The position numbers and the translations under genes are program-made. Positions 1 through 10,579 of a stretch of 64,000 nucleotides of DNA are shown piece by piece (within the stretch, counting starts at the first letter, position 1; every line of letters starts with the position of its first letter). The DNA is taken from positions 1,488,001 through 1,552,000 of the forward strand of contig JAACJO010000002.1 in the NCBI GenBank assembly GCA_013368445.1. Reading direction: 5' to 3'. Source of the DNA: Leucocoprinus leucothites (taxonomy: Eukaryota > Basidiomycota > Agaricomycetes > Agaricales > Agaricaceae). The notes beneath the pieces are model-generated. The model had not been told where the DNA came from. It did not search any database and worked only from the letters and a program-made list of their open reading frames with translations.

Positions 1-1041
1 TCATTAACGAGTTCGCAAAGAACACCAGCTTGAGGTTGGTTGGTTATCAGACAAAGGTCGACGCCAGCTTCGGTGTGTCCCTTGCGAGTGAGAACACCGC
101 CTTCTCGAGCACGCAGTGGTACCATGTGTCCAGGACGGGTGAAGTCGTTGGGTGTGGAATGAGAGGACGCGAGTGCGCGTGCGGTTAAGGAACGGTCGTG
201 TGCGGAGATACCGGTTGTTGTGCCTAGATGAGATGGTGAGTTAGCGAGAGGTTGACTTGGTTATGGGATAGCCGAGGAGATTGTCAAGAGATTGGTATCA
301 AGGGGTCATCCCGCTTGCCATGGGATGGAAGATGTGATCCTCGGATGTTGGGATTGCGAGATGATGAAGGGCTGGACGCACCATGTTTATAGTCGACGGT
401 AACTGTGTATGCAGTCCGGTGACGCTCTTGGTTATCAGGGACCATCATAGGAATCTGGAGTTCTTCAAGACGTGATCCCGGGACTGCGCAGCAGATGTAA
501 CCACTGTGTGTACATCATGGATGAATCGTCGAACAGGCGTTGTGAGCGTTGATGACGGGTGACCGAGATTAGATGACAGAACAAGTGTGGTGTATTCACA
601 TGTCAAGTGAGTCAGCAAAAAAGAAATTTAGCCGCCGAAGAGTGCGAAGGGAGTAAAGGCGAGGAAAACGAACCTTGTATGTTTGATCATCCAAGCCATC
701 TTCTCTGTCGTACATTGGCCACCAGCGATAATAAGATCACCTTCGTTCTCGCGGTTCTCGTCGTCCATCACAACAAGGAATTCACCGTTTGCGAAGGCTT
801 CGAGGGCTTCTGGAACAGTATCAAAGGCAAATGCTGTACGCTTGGGTGCATCTACTTGTGTAGGGCGCCATGGTTGAGTCGAGGTAGTCGTTAATGTTGA
901 TTGTGGCGTTGTAGATGAAGAGACGAGCGAGGATGAGCCATTTGTAGGTGCGTTTGAGGCGTTCAATCCAAGCTTGAGGACGTGTGGGTATGAGCCAACG
1001 TTCAGAGGTGCTGGGTTGGGCGAGATTGCGACAGGGGCCAT
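1..1041 (-). CDS. RIB3: 3,4-dihydroxy-2-butanone 4-phosphate synthase (partial, 3' end outside window)
   Basis: Makes 3,4-dihydroxy-2-butanone 4-phosphate from ribulose 5-phosphate for riboflavin synthesis. Exons read on the minus strand are 674-1041, 382-503 and 1-223; the last continues past the left edge. Exon 1 carries the family's acidic metal/substrate loop ([15 protein letters not shown]). Exon 2 carries the [18 protein letters not shown] motif, split across an intron, and exon 3 has [12 protein letters not shown] followed by [20 protein letters not shown] and HTEAGVDLC. The start at 1041 (MAPVAIS) is chosen because the longer frame upstream opens with GTG, not ATG. The roughly 50 residues before the catalytic core may be an extension or targeting segment. 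Both splice phases restore the conserved motifs, so the family assignment is secure. SEC20 lies upstream in the same direction. Confidence 0.93.
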
Positions 1042-1232
1042 TTGGATGGGTAAGACGAGGTGATGAGTGTGGAGGAAGAAAAATGTAATGGACTCGGGTA
1101 CAGACACAGTGGTTGCATAAATCGCCTCTGAGCCTCCTGGGAATGACTTGCTATTTCCGTGGGAGCTATCATCGGCAGCCGGGTAATCACTTGAACAATT
1201 CCAATCACATTCAGGGGGAACGTAATGAATTA

Positions 1233-2428
1233 CTACAATTCTACATGTATGGGGTCTACTATAGTGGGCGGGGGCTCGGGTATACTTGTATCGGAGGTGG
1301 GTGTAGCGATGGTGAGCGGTGATGGATCATGTGAGGAAGGTGTTGGTATACTTGAGTCCGACTCCCAGGCCGACATGATCTCAGATGATTCTGCCGCCAC
1401 AATACTTGGACTGATGCTCGCCACAACACTTGTCATGGACAGGCTGCTCGTCACTGAGGCCACGATCGTACTCAATGATGCACTGCCTTCCTCCGCTACT
1501 TTCAACATATCCCTTTGTTTGCTGCTGAAGTCCAGAAGGGGAATGAATCTAGTCCACCAAAGCGCAATCCGGAGTCCACGGTCAATGAATCGTTGTTTGA
1601 GGATGAAGAGGACGACAAGGACAAAGAACATGAATGCGGAGAGGATGATAATACGGTCTAGCCAGTCGGCTTTTTCGAGAGTGGTGATGAGTTGTTTGGA
1701 GGTGAGCATGAGGGAGCTGAGTGTGTCGTGTGTCTGAGATGTGACTCGCAACGTGGCAGTGGATTCATCTAACGTGGCGGATCAGTAAAGTACGAGGGTA
1801 TTGTGGCAACAATTGGTACCTAGCATCTGGGTACTTAGAACCGAGCGTTCCAGCTCTCCCTGCATCAGGTTTATTGTCCGTCGAAGAGCATCGGTAACGT
1901 CATCATTGGCTTTCATGAGAGCATCATCACTATATGGATGTTAGGCCGAGTGATTGAACTATGGATTACGGACATACGTGATTTTCTCGTTGAGATTTTG
2001 TTTCTCTTTGACCGCTGAGGAAGAAAAGAGCTCTTCACGGACAGCCCTGGCATTTGTCGAGTCAATTGCTTTCTTGGAAGCCAATAGAGCACCACGAGTG
2101 TCCTTTCTCAGCCTGTGCTTGTGACCTCATGAGAACCGGGGTGTCGAGCGAGAAGCACGACCTACTGAGAAAGCCAATCTCGCATCTCGTTGACCGTCTT
2201 CTCAAGCTCGAGTCGCGCCTTCTCACCCTGCTGGTCTTCAATGGCCACGGCAAGTTCTTCCACCAGTCTGCCGACACTATCCATGTCTTCCCGTAATTCG
2301 GCTGACAGTTGCTGCTGATCCGCAAGAGAAGACTCGCATTTTCTGAGACGAGGAATCTGAAAGTCGCGGATGTCGTGTAGTCTGCGTCTAGCAGTGTCAA
2401 TAGTAGCAGAGGTATGGTCGTCGAACAT
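1233..2428 (-). CDS. SEC20: Sec20-type SNARE for retrograde Golgi-to-ER transport
   Basis: Sec20 is an ER SNARE that acts in fusion of COPI vesicles returning from the Golgi. The first exon (start 2428, MFDDHTSATIDTARR) is rich in heptad-like charged residues, as expected of the N-terminal helical region. Following exons encode the ALLASKKAIDSTNAR segment, then DALRRTINLMQGELERSV. The last exon carries the SNARE end, SQTHDTLSSLMLTSKQLI, directly followed by a hydrophobic transmembrane helix (IIILSAFMFFVLVVLFIL). After the membrane anchor there is a lumenal Ser/Thr/Pro-rich tail of about 115 residues. Yeast Sec20 also has a lumenal tail, ending in HDEL, but this one ends in HVEL, a close variant of an ER-retrieval signal. 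It shares a 215 bp divergent promoter region with the phosphate carrier. Confidence 0.85.
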
Positions 2429-2643
2429 GGAGAACGTGTGTGGTTCCCAAAATAGAAGTCGGTGCAGGTGCATGATTGGCTGAGTGAATTTGCCGTGAAT
2501 TTGCGCGGAACGAGCCGGCTCGGAGCAGTGCCCGCTTTTTCTGGCCAACATTTGCTTTCCGCTGCCACATCTTCTCTCTTAACCTCCATCCCACCCGGCT
2601 ATAAGCCCTAGACTACTCTTTCCTTCTCCCTCTAATCATCCTC

Positions 2644-3823
2644 ATGGCTTCTCCCTCGGGCAAATGGGACGCTAGGTGAGTTTTATGTTTTTCTATCCTC
2701 CGAGCTCGCTGCTCACGAACAGTACAGGTACCTCGGGCCTGTTCCTCACGACAATGCCTACTACGCAAAATGCATGCTCGGTGGTGTCCTTGCTTGCGGT
2801 CTCACCCACGCTGGCATCACTCCTCTCGATGTCGCAAAATGTAACATGCAGGTGCGTGAATTGTGGCTTTGATACGTATCCCCCCCGGCTGAACCCGCCC
2901 CGCCTTATCCGATAGGTGAATCCCGCCAAATATGGCACTCTCAATGGTGCCCTCAAGACTCTCGTCGCTGAGGAGGGTGCCAATGGTATTTGGAAAGGTT
3001 TCGGCCCTACCTTTGTCGGCTACTCCCTCCAGGGCATGTTCAAGTACGGTCTCTATGAAGTCTTCAAGGATATGTACATGAACTTGGCTGGTGAGGAGCT
3101 CTCCAACAAGTACAAGCCCGCTATCTGGCTTGCCGGTTCCGCCTCCGCTGAGGTCTTCGCCGATATCGCCCTTTGCCCCCTCGAGATGACCAAGGTCAAG
3201 ATTCAAACCAGCCCTACTGGCACCTTCCCCACTGCCTTCGGTGCTGCTATCAGGGAGATGAGCAGGACCAAGCTTGAGACCAGGTATCCCTTCGGTTCCC
3301 TCGTCCCTCTGTGGTCGCGCCAGGTAAATGCGAAAATTTTTGAACCTGTATGACGGACGTTGACGTAATTCGGTTAATTAGATCCCCTACACCATGGCCA
3401 AGTTCTTCTTCTTTGAGAAGATTGTCCAGCTCTTCTATACCCATGTCTTTACCGAGCCCAAGGAGACCTACGGCAAGGGCACTCAGCTTGGTGTCACCTT
3501 CGCTTCTGGTTACCTCGCTGGTGTTGTTTGTGCTATCGTCTCTCACCCGGCAGACTCTCTTGTTTCTCAACTCGGTAAGGCCGAGAACAAGGGTAAGAGC
3601 CTCGGCGCCATCGCCAAGGAAGTTGGTGTTGTCTCCCTTGCTACCAAGGGTCTCGGTACTCGTGTCATCATGATTGGTTAGTATCCCGCTTCACTCCGGG
3701 TGCCGGCAGAGCAAAGAACTAAAATATTCTTTTCTATTTTTAGGTACCCTCACTGGCTTCCAATGGTGGATCTACGACACCTTCAAGTCTTCCATGGGCA
3801 TGGGTACGACTGGCGGCAAATAG
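2644..3823 (+). CDS. MIR1: Mitochondrial phosphate carrier
   Basis: Inner-membrane carrier that imports phosphate into the mitochondrial matrix for ATP synthesis. Five exons are supported by phase: 2644-2675, 2728-2851, 2916-3323, 3382-3676 and 3744-3823, giving 312 residues, the usual size for a mitochondrial carrier. Three carrier repeats are visible, with signature motifs PLDVAKCNMQ (repeat 1), PLEMTKVKIQ (repeat 2) and HPADSLVSQL (repeat 3). The LTHAGITPLDVAKCNMQ stretch is characteristic of phosphate carriers rather than ADP/ATP or dicarboxylate carriers. The protein ends at a Gly-rich GMGTTGGK tail. Start at 2644 gives MASPSGKW, and exon 1 is only 32 nt. Codon use is strongly C-ending, consistent with high expression. 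Confidence 0.95.
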
Positions 3824-4598
3824 ACGTCACCCTCTATGATACCTCGCTCCCAAACGTCGTAGGAGGGCTTGACCTACCTGCGATCCGTCCCTCATTTCCG
3901 CTTGACCTTCCCCGAGTACCATACCTGCAACCTCCCATTACTTATTCCCATCCACGCAACTTAAAAGGATTAGGATAGAGCTCCTTACGACTACTTTGCT
4001 GTCCAGTTTTGAACCACCTATCGCTGTATCGCTCTTCCGATATAGAATATAGAACAAAACCTTTTCATAAAACAATCGTTGTTGACGAGAGGCTGGTAAG
4101 ATATATGACCTGGATAGGCTCAAATGTTTAATTTAGAAACATTTCTTACTTGACTACTTGGGGCCAGAGAACTCATAAAACGAGCCTGAGTATTCCGGGA
4201 CGGCATCGACGATCGTAGTGGGTGGAATAAGCAGGGTAAGGCCGCGCACTCGAGCAAAGGATCCAAGCGAGGTTGGTTTATAATAGATCTATGTGCATGG
4301 GCAGGGGTCCTTTGCTGATATTTAGGTTCTTTCTTGAACGAATACTTCAATATTCATGACCATGATCATGGTCCAGGCCAGGCCCCGTGTCAAGTCACCC
4401 TGCCCCGAGAGGAGCCCAAAAAAAAAGGATCCTGGCATTTGCGAGCCGTGGAACACCACTTGAACCCCTTGTCAATTGTAGGTTTTGATTTGATTTTCAA
4501 CCAATACTCGGTACGTATGCTGGCCAAGATCTACTTCTGATAGTACGAATATGGTCACAACAATATAGGTGAGTTCCAATTGAACGATGTCATGTACC
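3824..4598. other. Intergenic, no gene seen
   Basis: Convergent 3' regions of the phosphate carrier and the dehydrogenase. The short open frames here have no family resemblance and no splice-supported continuation. A near-palindromic CATGATCATG lies around 4357-4370. Confidence 0.6.
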
Positions 4599-6024
4599 CT
4601 ATTGGACGACCTTTTCCACCCCAGGAGGGAGAATATAACCACCACTTCGACGAACATCATCAAACACCTCCATCAGCAGAAGTGTCTTCTCATGTGTCCA
4701 TATTGCACTCTCCTTCTTCCCATCTCTTAGGCACCTCGCAACTTCATCAGCTTGGAAGTGCCATCCTCCACCAACGTACTCAACAGTTCGTGTTTCCTCC
4801 CGTACGACCTTGTTGGTATTGTCATAATATTGCACAGTAAATTTCTTGGGGCAATAAATAGGCGGAGCAACGATGATAGATCCTCGCTCATAGCGAATGG
4901 TGCAACCGAAGGCTGGGGAATTGAGGTTGATGCTGGTTGTAAGAATAGCTTGAGAGGAGGGGAATGTGAGTGTGAATGAGGTGTTTGCGTCGACGCCTGT
5001 AAGAGGCGTTTTGAGCATCGATGATGAGATTGTGACCGGTCGAGAATGAGCGTTTGAAGGGTGCTCGTAGATGGCCATGATTGCCTGTAAACTTATTAAC
5101 GCCACATTCAATATTAGAAACATTTATGAGGCTCACCCAGACCATGGGATAAGGGCCGCTTTGAAGAGATAGTGAGCTTAATGTCTACTCGTGCATGATG
5201 TGAAAATTTTACAGGTCAAGAAGGCCTCCTCCACCGAGTTTAGGGTCAAGGATTCTATGTGTCAAAGGGAGCTCTACGCAAACAAATGAGCATCGGTTAT
5301 GCTTCAGGTGAGAGATAAGACTCACTGTCAATTCCAAAGTAACCAGATAGGTCGGCATGCAGTACTACGGGATTCCCAAGGTTGCCTGACTCTGCTATCT
5401 TCTTGATTTCCAAGCTGATGGGTAAGAACCTTGTCCACATGGCCTCCATAATAAAGACATTCTTTTCCTTCGCAGCTTGGAGAAGCGCGCGGAATTCTGC
5501 AGCATTACAAGTAGCAGGTTTCTCGACTAGAACGTGCTTGCCGGCCTTGATCGCAGCTAGAGAGTTCTCGTAGTGAAATGTATGGGGGGTCCCAATGTAT
5601 ACTGCATCAACATCCTAATTTTTAGAGCCTTTAGTCAACCAGTATTTTCAGCGGAAGCACAATGAACGCACCGAGTCGGCGAAGACTTCGTCATAGGAGC
5701 CGTAGGGTTTGATGCTCTTGTCCCCTCCAGCATTGGCATCAATGAATTCCTGAGCTTTGGCGACGCTACGAGAGCCAACAGCGACGACTTTATGAACGAC
5801 ATCTGTAACATTCCGACTGGGATCGCATGGATTAGTGATGTACAAGGCTGCCCAGCGCTTGCGTAGCTCACGTCTTTGGGTCCAATAAGATGTCCTGTGA
5901 GAGTTTTAGGTCAGCCAACGACCACACGTTACGGTCTGAGACATTCTACCTTCACAAAGACTGAGGCGATCTTCCCTGTCGAGATAATGCCCCAACGCAA
6001 TGCATATGGCTGGCCTTCTGACAT
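4599..6024 (-). CDS. Gfo/Idh/MocA-family NAD(P)-dependent dehydrogenase (dihydrodiol/xylose dehydrogenase-like)
   Basis: Predicted cytosolic oxidoreductase of the dimeric dihydrodiol dehydrogenase / D-xylose dehydrogenase branch. Start at 6024 gives MSEGQPYALRWGIISTGKIA, a Rossmann nucleotide-binding loop. A 23 nt exon (5872-5894) follows, then an exon with VVAVGSRSVAKAQEFID. The next exon has the GTPHTFHYENSLAAI stretch and the family's catalytic-loop signature EKPATCNAAEFRALL. Small exons then assemble LGGGGLLDLGPYPMVW, containing the substrate-proximal DLGPY motif, which appears only after splicing. The C-terminal exon is mostly beta-sheet-like and ends VEKVVQ. The exact substrate cannot be read from sequence. 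It shares a 262 bp divergent promoter with the OHCU decarboxylase gene. Confidence 0.88.
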
Positions 6025-6286
6025 GGTTTAGAGTGTCTCTGTCGAAGGTACCGGAAGAGTAGAGGTGAGAGTCGATAAGCTAGATTTATCTCCGTATCGG
6101 TAATTTCTCATGTTTGTGGGGTTGCTTGGGAGATTGGGATTCATCATTCATGATCATGACCTCCACTACCGGTGAAATTCCGTTGAGTCGTCGGGAATAC
6201 CGGACCGCCAAATTGTGTGATAGCCCCTGTTCCCAAAACCGTTTATCCCCCTGATCCCCTCTCATAGCCTCTCACTCACCAGCGTC

Positions 6287-6910
6287 ATGACTTCTTTGCC
6301 CACACTTGACGCGATACGTGATGGTCCATCGGGCAAAGAATCGCCTCTCGCGACTGCCTTGACGATCCTCTTTGAACCATCCCCTATACTTCTAAGCACT
6401 CTCGAACCTCAGCTTTCCACTTACCTCAAGTCCCAACCCCCACCATCAGTCTCATCTTACGGACATCTAATCGACCTCTCACTCGGTGAAATAAAGACAT
6501 GGGACATCCCATCACAGTCCGAATTTATTTCCGGTCATCCAAGGATCGGTGAAAGCAAGAACTTATCAGCTCTTAGTGCCAAAGAGCAAGGCGCCACTGC
6601 GATTGTGAACCTGACGCCGCCCGAGGTATTGGCGCGATTGAAGCACCTGAATGCGTGCTATGAAGCCCAGTACCCTGGTTTGCGGTATATCACATTTGTC
6701 AATGGGAGGAGTAGGGCAACGATCGTAGAAGAGATGGAAGGTGTACTGGGGATCGAACATTCTCTTTCACCGGATAGTCCACCGGTGGACGTATTCGGAT
6801 CGAGCGCGTATGGTTTATCTGATGAGAAGTGGCTTTCAGAGCTGAAGAGGGCTGTTGAGGACGTTGGAAAAATTGCAAAGAACCGACTAAAGGCCTTGGG
6901 TGTCGAGTGA
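6287..6910 (+). CDS. 2-oxo-4-hydroxy-4-carboxy-5-ureidoimidazoline (OHCU) decarboxylase
   Basis: Catalyses the last step of the uricase pathway, decarboxylating OHCU to S-(+)-allantoin. The 207-residue frame is uninterrupted, unusual in this intron-rich window. Family signatures are present in order: the catalytic-histidine segment GHPRIGE near residue 84, the LSALSAKEQ segment near residue 93, and the FVNGRSR loop near residue 140. The start at 6287 is the first ATG and gives a length usual for the family; the Ser/Pro-rich C-terminal insert (SPDSPPVDVFGSSAYG) is probably a surface loop. No peroxisomal C-terminal tripeptide is seen (ends LGVE). Its presence implies use of urate or purines as a nitrogen source. 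Confidence 0.92.
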   Translation: MTSLPTLDAIRDGPSGKESPLATALTILFEPSPILLSTLEPQLSTYLKSQPPPSVSSYGHLIDLSLGEIKTWDIPSQSEFISGHPRIGESKNLSALSAKEQGATAIVNLTPPEVLARLKHLNACYEAQYPGLRYITFVNGRSRATIVEEMEGVLGIEHSLSPDSPPVDVFGSSAYGLSDEKWLSELKRAVEDVGKIAKNRLKALGVE

Positions 6911-7185
6911 CAAGTGAGTGATAATTGGACCTTGTAGAAGCTAAAACTACACAGAAATTCAGCGATACTAGATAGCGATTTCATTGACGGGCTTACACGA
7001 ATTCAATCTATAACTGGCTATCTCGAGGAGTATGTTGAACTCATACAGCCGGGTAGTTTCTAGGATAGACTACATATATTAGTAATAAAGAAAAGAAAGT
7101 ACAGTCCATAAGCCGTCAAGCGGTTAGAACACATATACACATAACTGGATCTTTCAACACTTCCTTCGGTTTATACAGGGGTATC

Positions 7186-8076
7186 TCAAACGGCCATACT
7201 TTGTCTCCTCATCTCTGCTCGTTCCCGCTCCGCCTTTTTCTAAAAATATGTCAGGTGGCTGTAGGCTGATTTGAAAATAAACTCCACCCTACCTCAAGCG
7301 CTCGCCTCCTACGTTCCTCGTAATCTGGTGGTAACTGTGCTCTCACTTCTTCAAGCATCTCTTTTATCATTTCCTCTTCTTCATCTGACAACAAAATCTG
7401 TGTTGAAGGTGGACGAGGTGGATCGCGCGGTTTCGGGGGAGGTGGGTTCGGTCTAGGCGCAGTGGACGTGCTTGCAGATTTGGGTCGACGTGGAGTCGGA
7501 GGAGGTCGATATGTTGGGGTCGGAGTAGGACTTGAAAGAGGAGGTGAGGTCTGACTTCTGGATACTTTCCGGCGCTCATACTCTGCCTTGAGGCTACTTG
7601 CCCATGTCTCGCGATCTTCTTTTCGTTTCGCTGACTCTTCTAGCGAGACAAGTGGATCGACCTTACTGCCCCATGCATCATAAGCCTATTGACGTTACGC
7701 ACTCGTAGTTAAGCATTCCAATAATAAAAACCGGTTTAACCTGAAGGAGCTCACCTTCCGCCTATGTGGATCACTCAATGTCTCAAAAGCGCTGTGAATC
7801 TAAGCAAGTGTCAGCCAAGTCAGAGTGTCGGGGATATAATTGCAAACCAAGTGAAACTGGGCCTCTGCAGCGCGACGGTGTGCAGCACTTGCACGTGGGC
7901 TGAGTTTATCTGGGTGTGTTTCTAATGCCTTTTTCCGATATGCTTTGCGAACTGAGATAAAAAGATTAGTGTAAAATAATCAGCACGATGCATGAGGTGA
8001 AATTAAGCTTACTTTCATCTGCAGATGCGGATTTGCCCAGCCCTAGGATGTCATATAACGATTGATAGTGATGCAT
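7186..8076 (-). CDS. J-domain (DnaJ/Hsp40) protein with charged C-terminal tail
   Basis: Hsp70 co-chaperone by domain. Start at 8076 (MHHYQSLYDILGLGKSAS) begins directly with helix I of a J domain. After an intron the KAYRKKALETHPDKLSP segment supplies the diagnostic HPD tripeptide, and a further exon gives HSAFETLSDPHRRKAYDAWG, completing helices III and IV. The rest is a low-complexity region rich in Pro, Ser and Thr (TPTPTYRPPPTPRRP). It is followed by an acidic DEEEEMIKEMLEEV helix and a terminal highly charged helix (KKAERERAEMRRQSMAV), so it is a class C J protein with no zinc-finger or Gly/Phe region. The client and the Hsp70 partner cannot be told. It converges with the OHCU decarboxylase gene. 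Confidence 0.85.
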
Positions 8077-8694
8077 CTGCTTGAGTTCGGTGAATCGTAG
8101 TCGGACGCAAGAAGTCCAATGAAAGCTCAGAAAATAGAAAGGATTGGCTAAATGTACGGGCCACCAGAGTTAAGGCTGAGGGACATTGAAGGAGTGGGAG
8201 GATTTGCAGGTCAAGTTGAACTTGTGCTAAGTTCACGCAGTTGATGACATGTCCATTTTCGGTGTGAACCTGGGGTTTGTTGGGCCTTGTTTAGGGTCGC
8301 GCGTCAACACGTGCTTGGCCATCAGCGTCATGTTATCTCAACCACTGGTAGAGTGTCGGTGAGGGCTCAAATACAGACCTCCAGAGGATGACCAGGAGCG
8401 GTGGGGTGGATATAGAAAATACAAATTGACTTACGAATTTTTTGACAGAGCTTGAAGTACTTCTTAATTTGTGGCTAATCGTGGGAAATATAGACCTTCT
8501 TACCCTTGCTTCAGGGTGCCTGATCTTGCGAACATCCTCTCCGAGCTCCAGGTGGCCAAGTGACAATGTACATGTTTCGCTTTTGAACATATCCTTTTGG
8601 AGTTATTTCACTGTTGGAGGGAATAATCAACACCCTGGATCCGCAAGAATCTACGCAGACGCTACTACAGCTAGGTTGACCTAAAACTACCATC
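8077..8694. other. Divergent promoter region, no gene seen
   Basis: 618 bp between the start codons of the J protein and CDK7. Open frames here lack ATG starts or family resemblance. Confidence 0.55.
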
Positions 8695-10143
8695 ATGGAC
8701 GCTGTCGAAAAGGCCAATACAGCTCGCCAACAGCAATGGTGGGGGTGTCTGTTCCTTGGGTCACTCGTATCTTTGCTAACGGTTTTGCTGCCGCTAGGAT
8801 AAAAGATAGAAAGGTTGGCGAGGGTACATATGCTGTTGTATATCAAGGTTTGCCTTTCAGTCCAAGGCTCTTCGATTCAGCCATTCAAAGAGCTTGATAC
8901 CTCTAGGTCGGGAAGCATCGACCAAGCGCAAAATCGCCGTTAAGAAGATCAAGGTTGGGCAATTCAAGGATGGCCTGGACATGTCCGCCATTCGCGAGGT
9001 TAAATATTTGAGAGAGCTGAAACACCAGAATGTTATCGAGGTACTTTCGACTCATCTCAGTGGCTCTCACCCCCACTAATGTCCTCTCCAGCTTCTGGAT
9101 GTCTTCTCCTCGAAAACAAACCTGAATCTTGTCCTCGAATTCCTTGACTCTGACCTCGAAATGATCATCAAGGACCGATCCCTCGTCTTCCTCCCAGCCG
9201 ACATCAAGAGTTGGATGGCAATGACATTCCGTGGGCTCGAGTTCTGTCACAGAAACTGGATTTTGCATCGAGTACGTTATACCTCATTCCTTCTAGGCAA
9301 ACCTCAGCACTGAGCACCTTGATATTTAGGACTTGAAACCTAACAACCTTCTCATCGCCTCTGATGGTCAACTCAAGCTCGCTGACTTTGGTCTCGCCCG
9401 CGACTTTGCCGATCCAGGATACAAAATGACCTGTCAAGTCATCACACGGTGGTATCGTCCACCAGAACTTCTATTCGGTTGTCGGTACTACGGTACTGCG
9501 GTTGATATATGGTCTGTGGGATGTATTTTTGCCGAATTGATGTTACGAATTCCCTACCTTCCTGGTGAGAGTGACATGGACCAACTCAAGACGATATTTC
9601 GGGCATTAGGTACGCCAACAGAAGACGATTGGCCGGTACGTCGTACTTGATAAAATGACAGGGTTATTTCATTCTTATGTGCTCCCAGGGACATACGAAA
9701 CTCCCGGACTATGTTCCGGTTGGGCAATTCCCAAAACCACCAATGCGAGACCTATTCACAGCAGCAACCGCCGATACTCTCAATCTTCTTTCGAAATGCC
9801 TTATCTACGAACCACGTAAACGCATTTCCGCTCTCGAAGTGTGTATTTCTAGATTATTTCTCTACTCGGTTTTGATCCGACCTTTTCTCTTCAGGCACTC
9901 AGCCACCCGTACTTCTTTGCCCTTCCCTATCCAACTCACCCTTCAAAACTACCCAAATGTTCAACAGTCGTCAATAAGCCTCTTGACGAGGTTGATGCTA
10001 ACGTTGACATGAACTCGAGTGGGCCCGGTGTCAAAGCCACCAGCAAGGGCCTAAAGAGAAAACTGACTTCGCCCACAGAAGCGAAAGCCAGATCAATCGC
10101 AAGACGTCTGGATTTCTCAAAAGCTCCGCCTTCTTCGCCATGA
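8695..10143 (+). CDS. KIN28: CDK7/Kin28-type cyclin-dependent kinase (TFIIH kinase)
   Basis: Catalytic subunit of the TFIIH kinase module, which phosphorylates the RNA polymerase II C-terminal domain and can act as a CDK-activating kinase. Seven exons (8695-8738, 8798-8847, 8907-9040, 9092-9271, 9330-9635, 9689-9838, 9895-10143) join in phase to 370 residues. Visible motifs are the glycine loop [12 protein letters not shown], the ATP lysine in AVKKIK, the [16 protein letters not shown] helix in the place of [26 protein letters not shown], and the T-loop [18 protein letters not shown]. The helix C sequence and the [13 protein letters not shown] segment fit CDK7 better than CDK1 or Pho85. A basic, Ser/Thr-rich C-terminal tail of about 60 residues ([18 protein letters not shown]) follows the kinase fold. 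Confidence 0.93.
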
Positions 10144-10579
10144 TATCTAAGTCCCCTCCTGTCCCATAGATAACCGTTTATGCACACCAAAGACATACTT
10201 TCTGTTTCAAGTTGAGGCTCATGTTTTCTTTTTCACTCCTCATATTCGATTTTTTGCGTCGGCTTCTCTATATTTTTGAGCTTCGACGACACATGAGAGA
10301 AAAAAGTGGGAAGCTTTGTGGCTACTACAAACCCGTAGAATAGATGTACAAGTAATCATAATCAATGTTCATCAAAACGAGAAAACAGAAGGATAGCGTC
10401 AGAATAGCGCGAGAGATGACGTGAAAATGGACATTGACAAAGGATATACTTGGTGCGTATGGGCAGGAGAGAGGAATTATGAGGAACATTGCGGTGAAGG
10501 GTGCATACCAGGCGCGCGGGTCGTGATCGACATGAAAGGGGATTGATGTTTTAAAGAAAATGAGCTCTTAAGGGATTCG
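10144..10579. terminator. Shared 3' region of CDK7 and the nucleoporin gene
   Basis: Convergent 3' ends 436 bp apart. No further gene is seen. A+T-rich stretches around 10235-10250 and 10320-10380 could carry cleavage/polyadenylation signals for both strands, but no single site can be picked with confidence. Confidence 0.4.
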
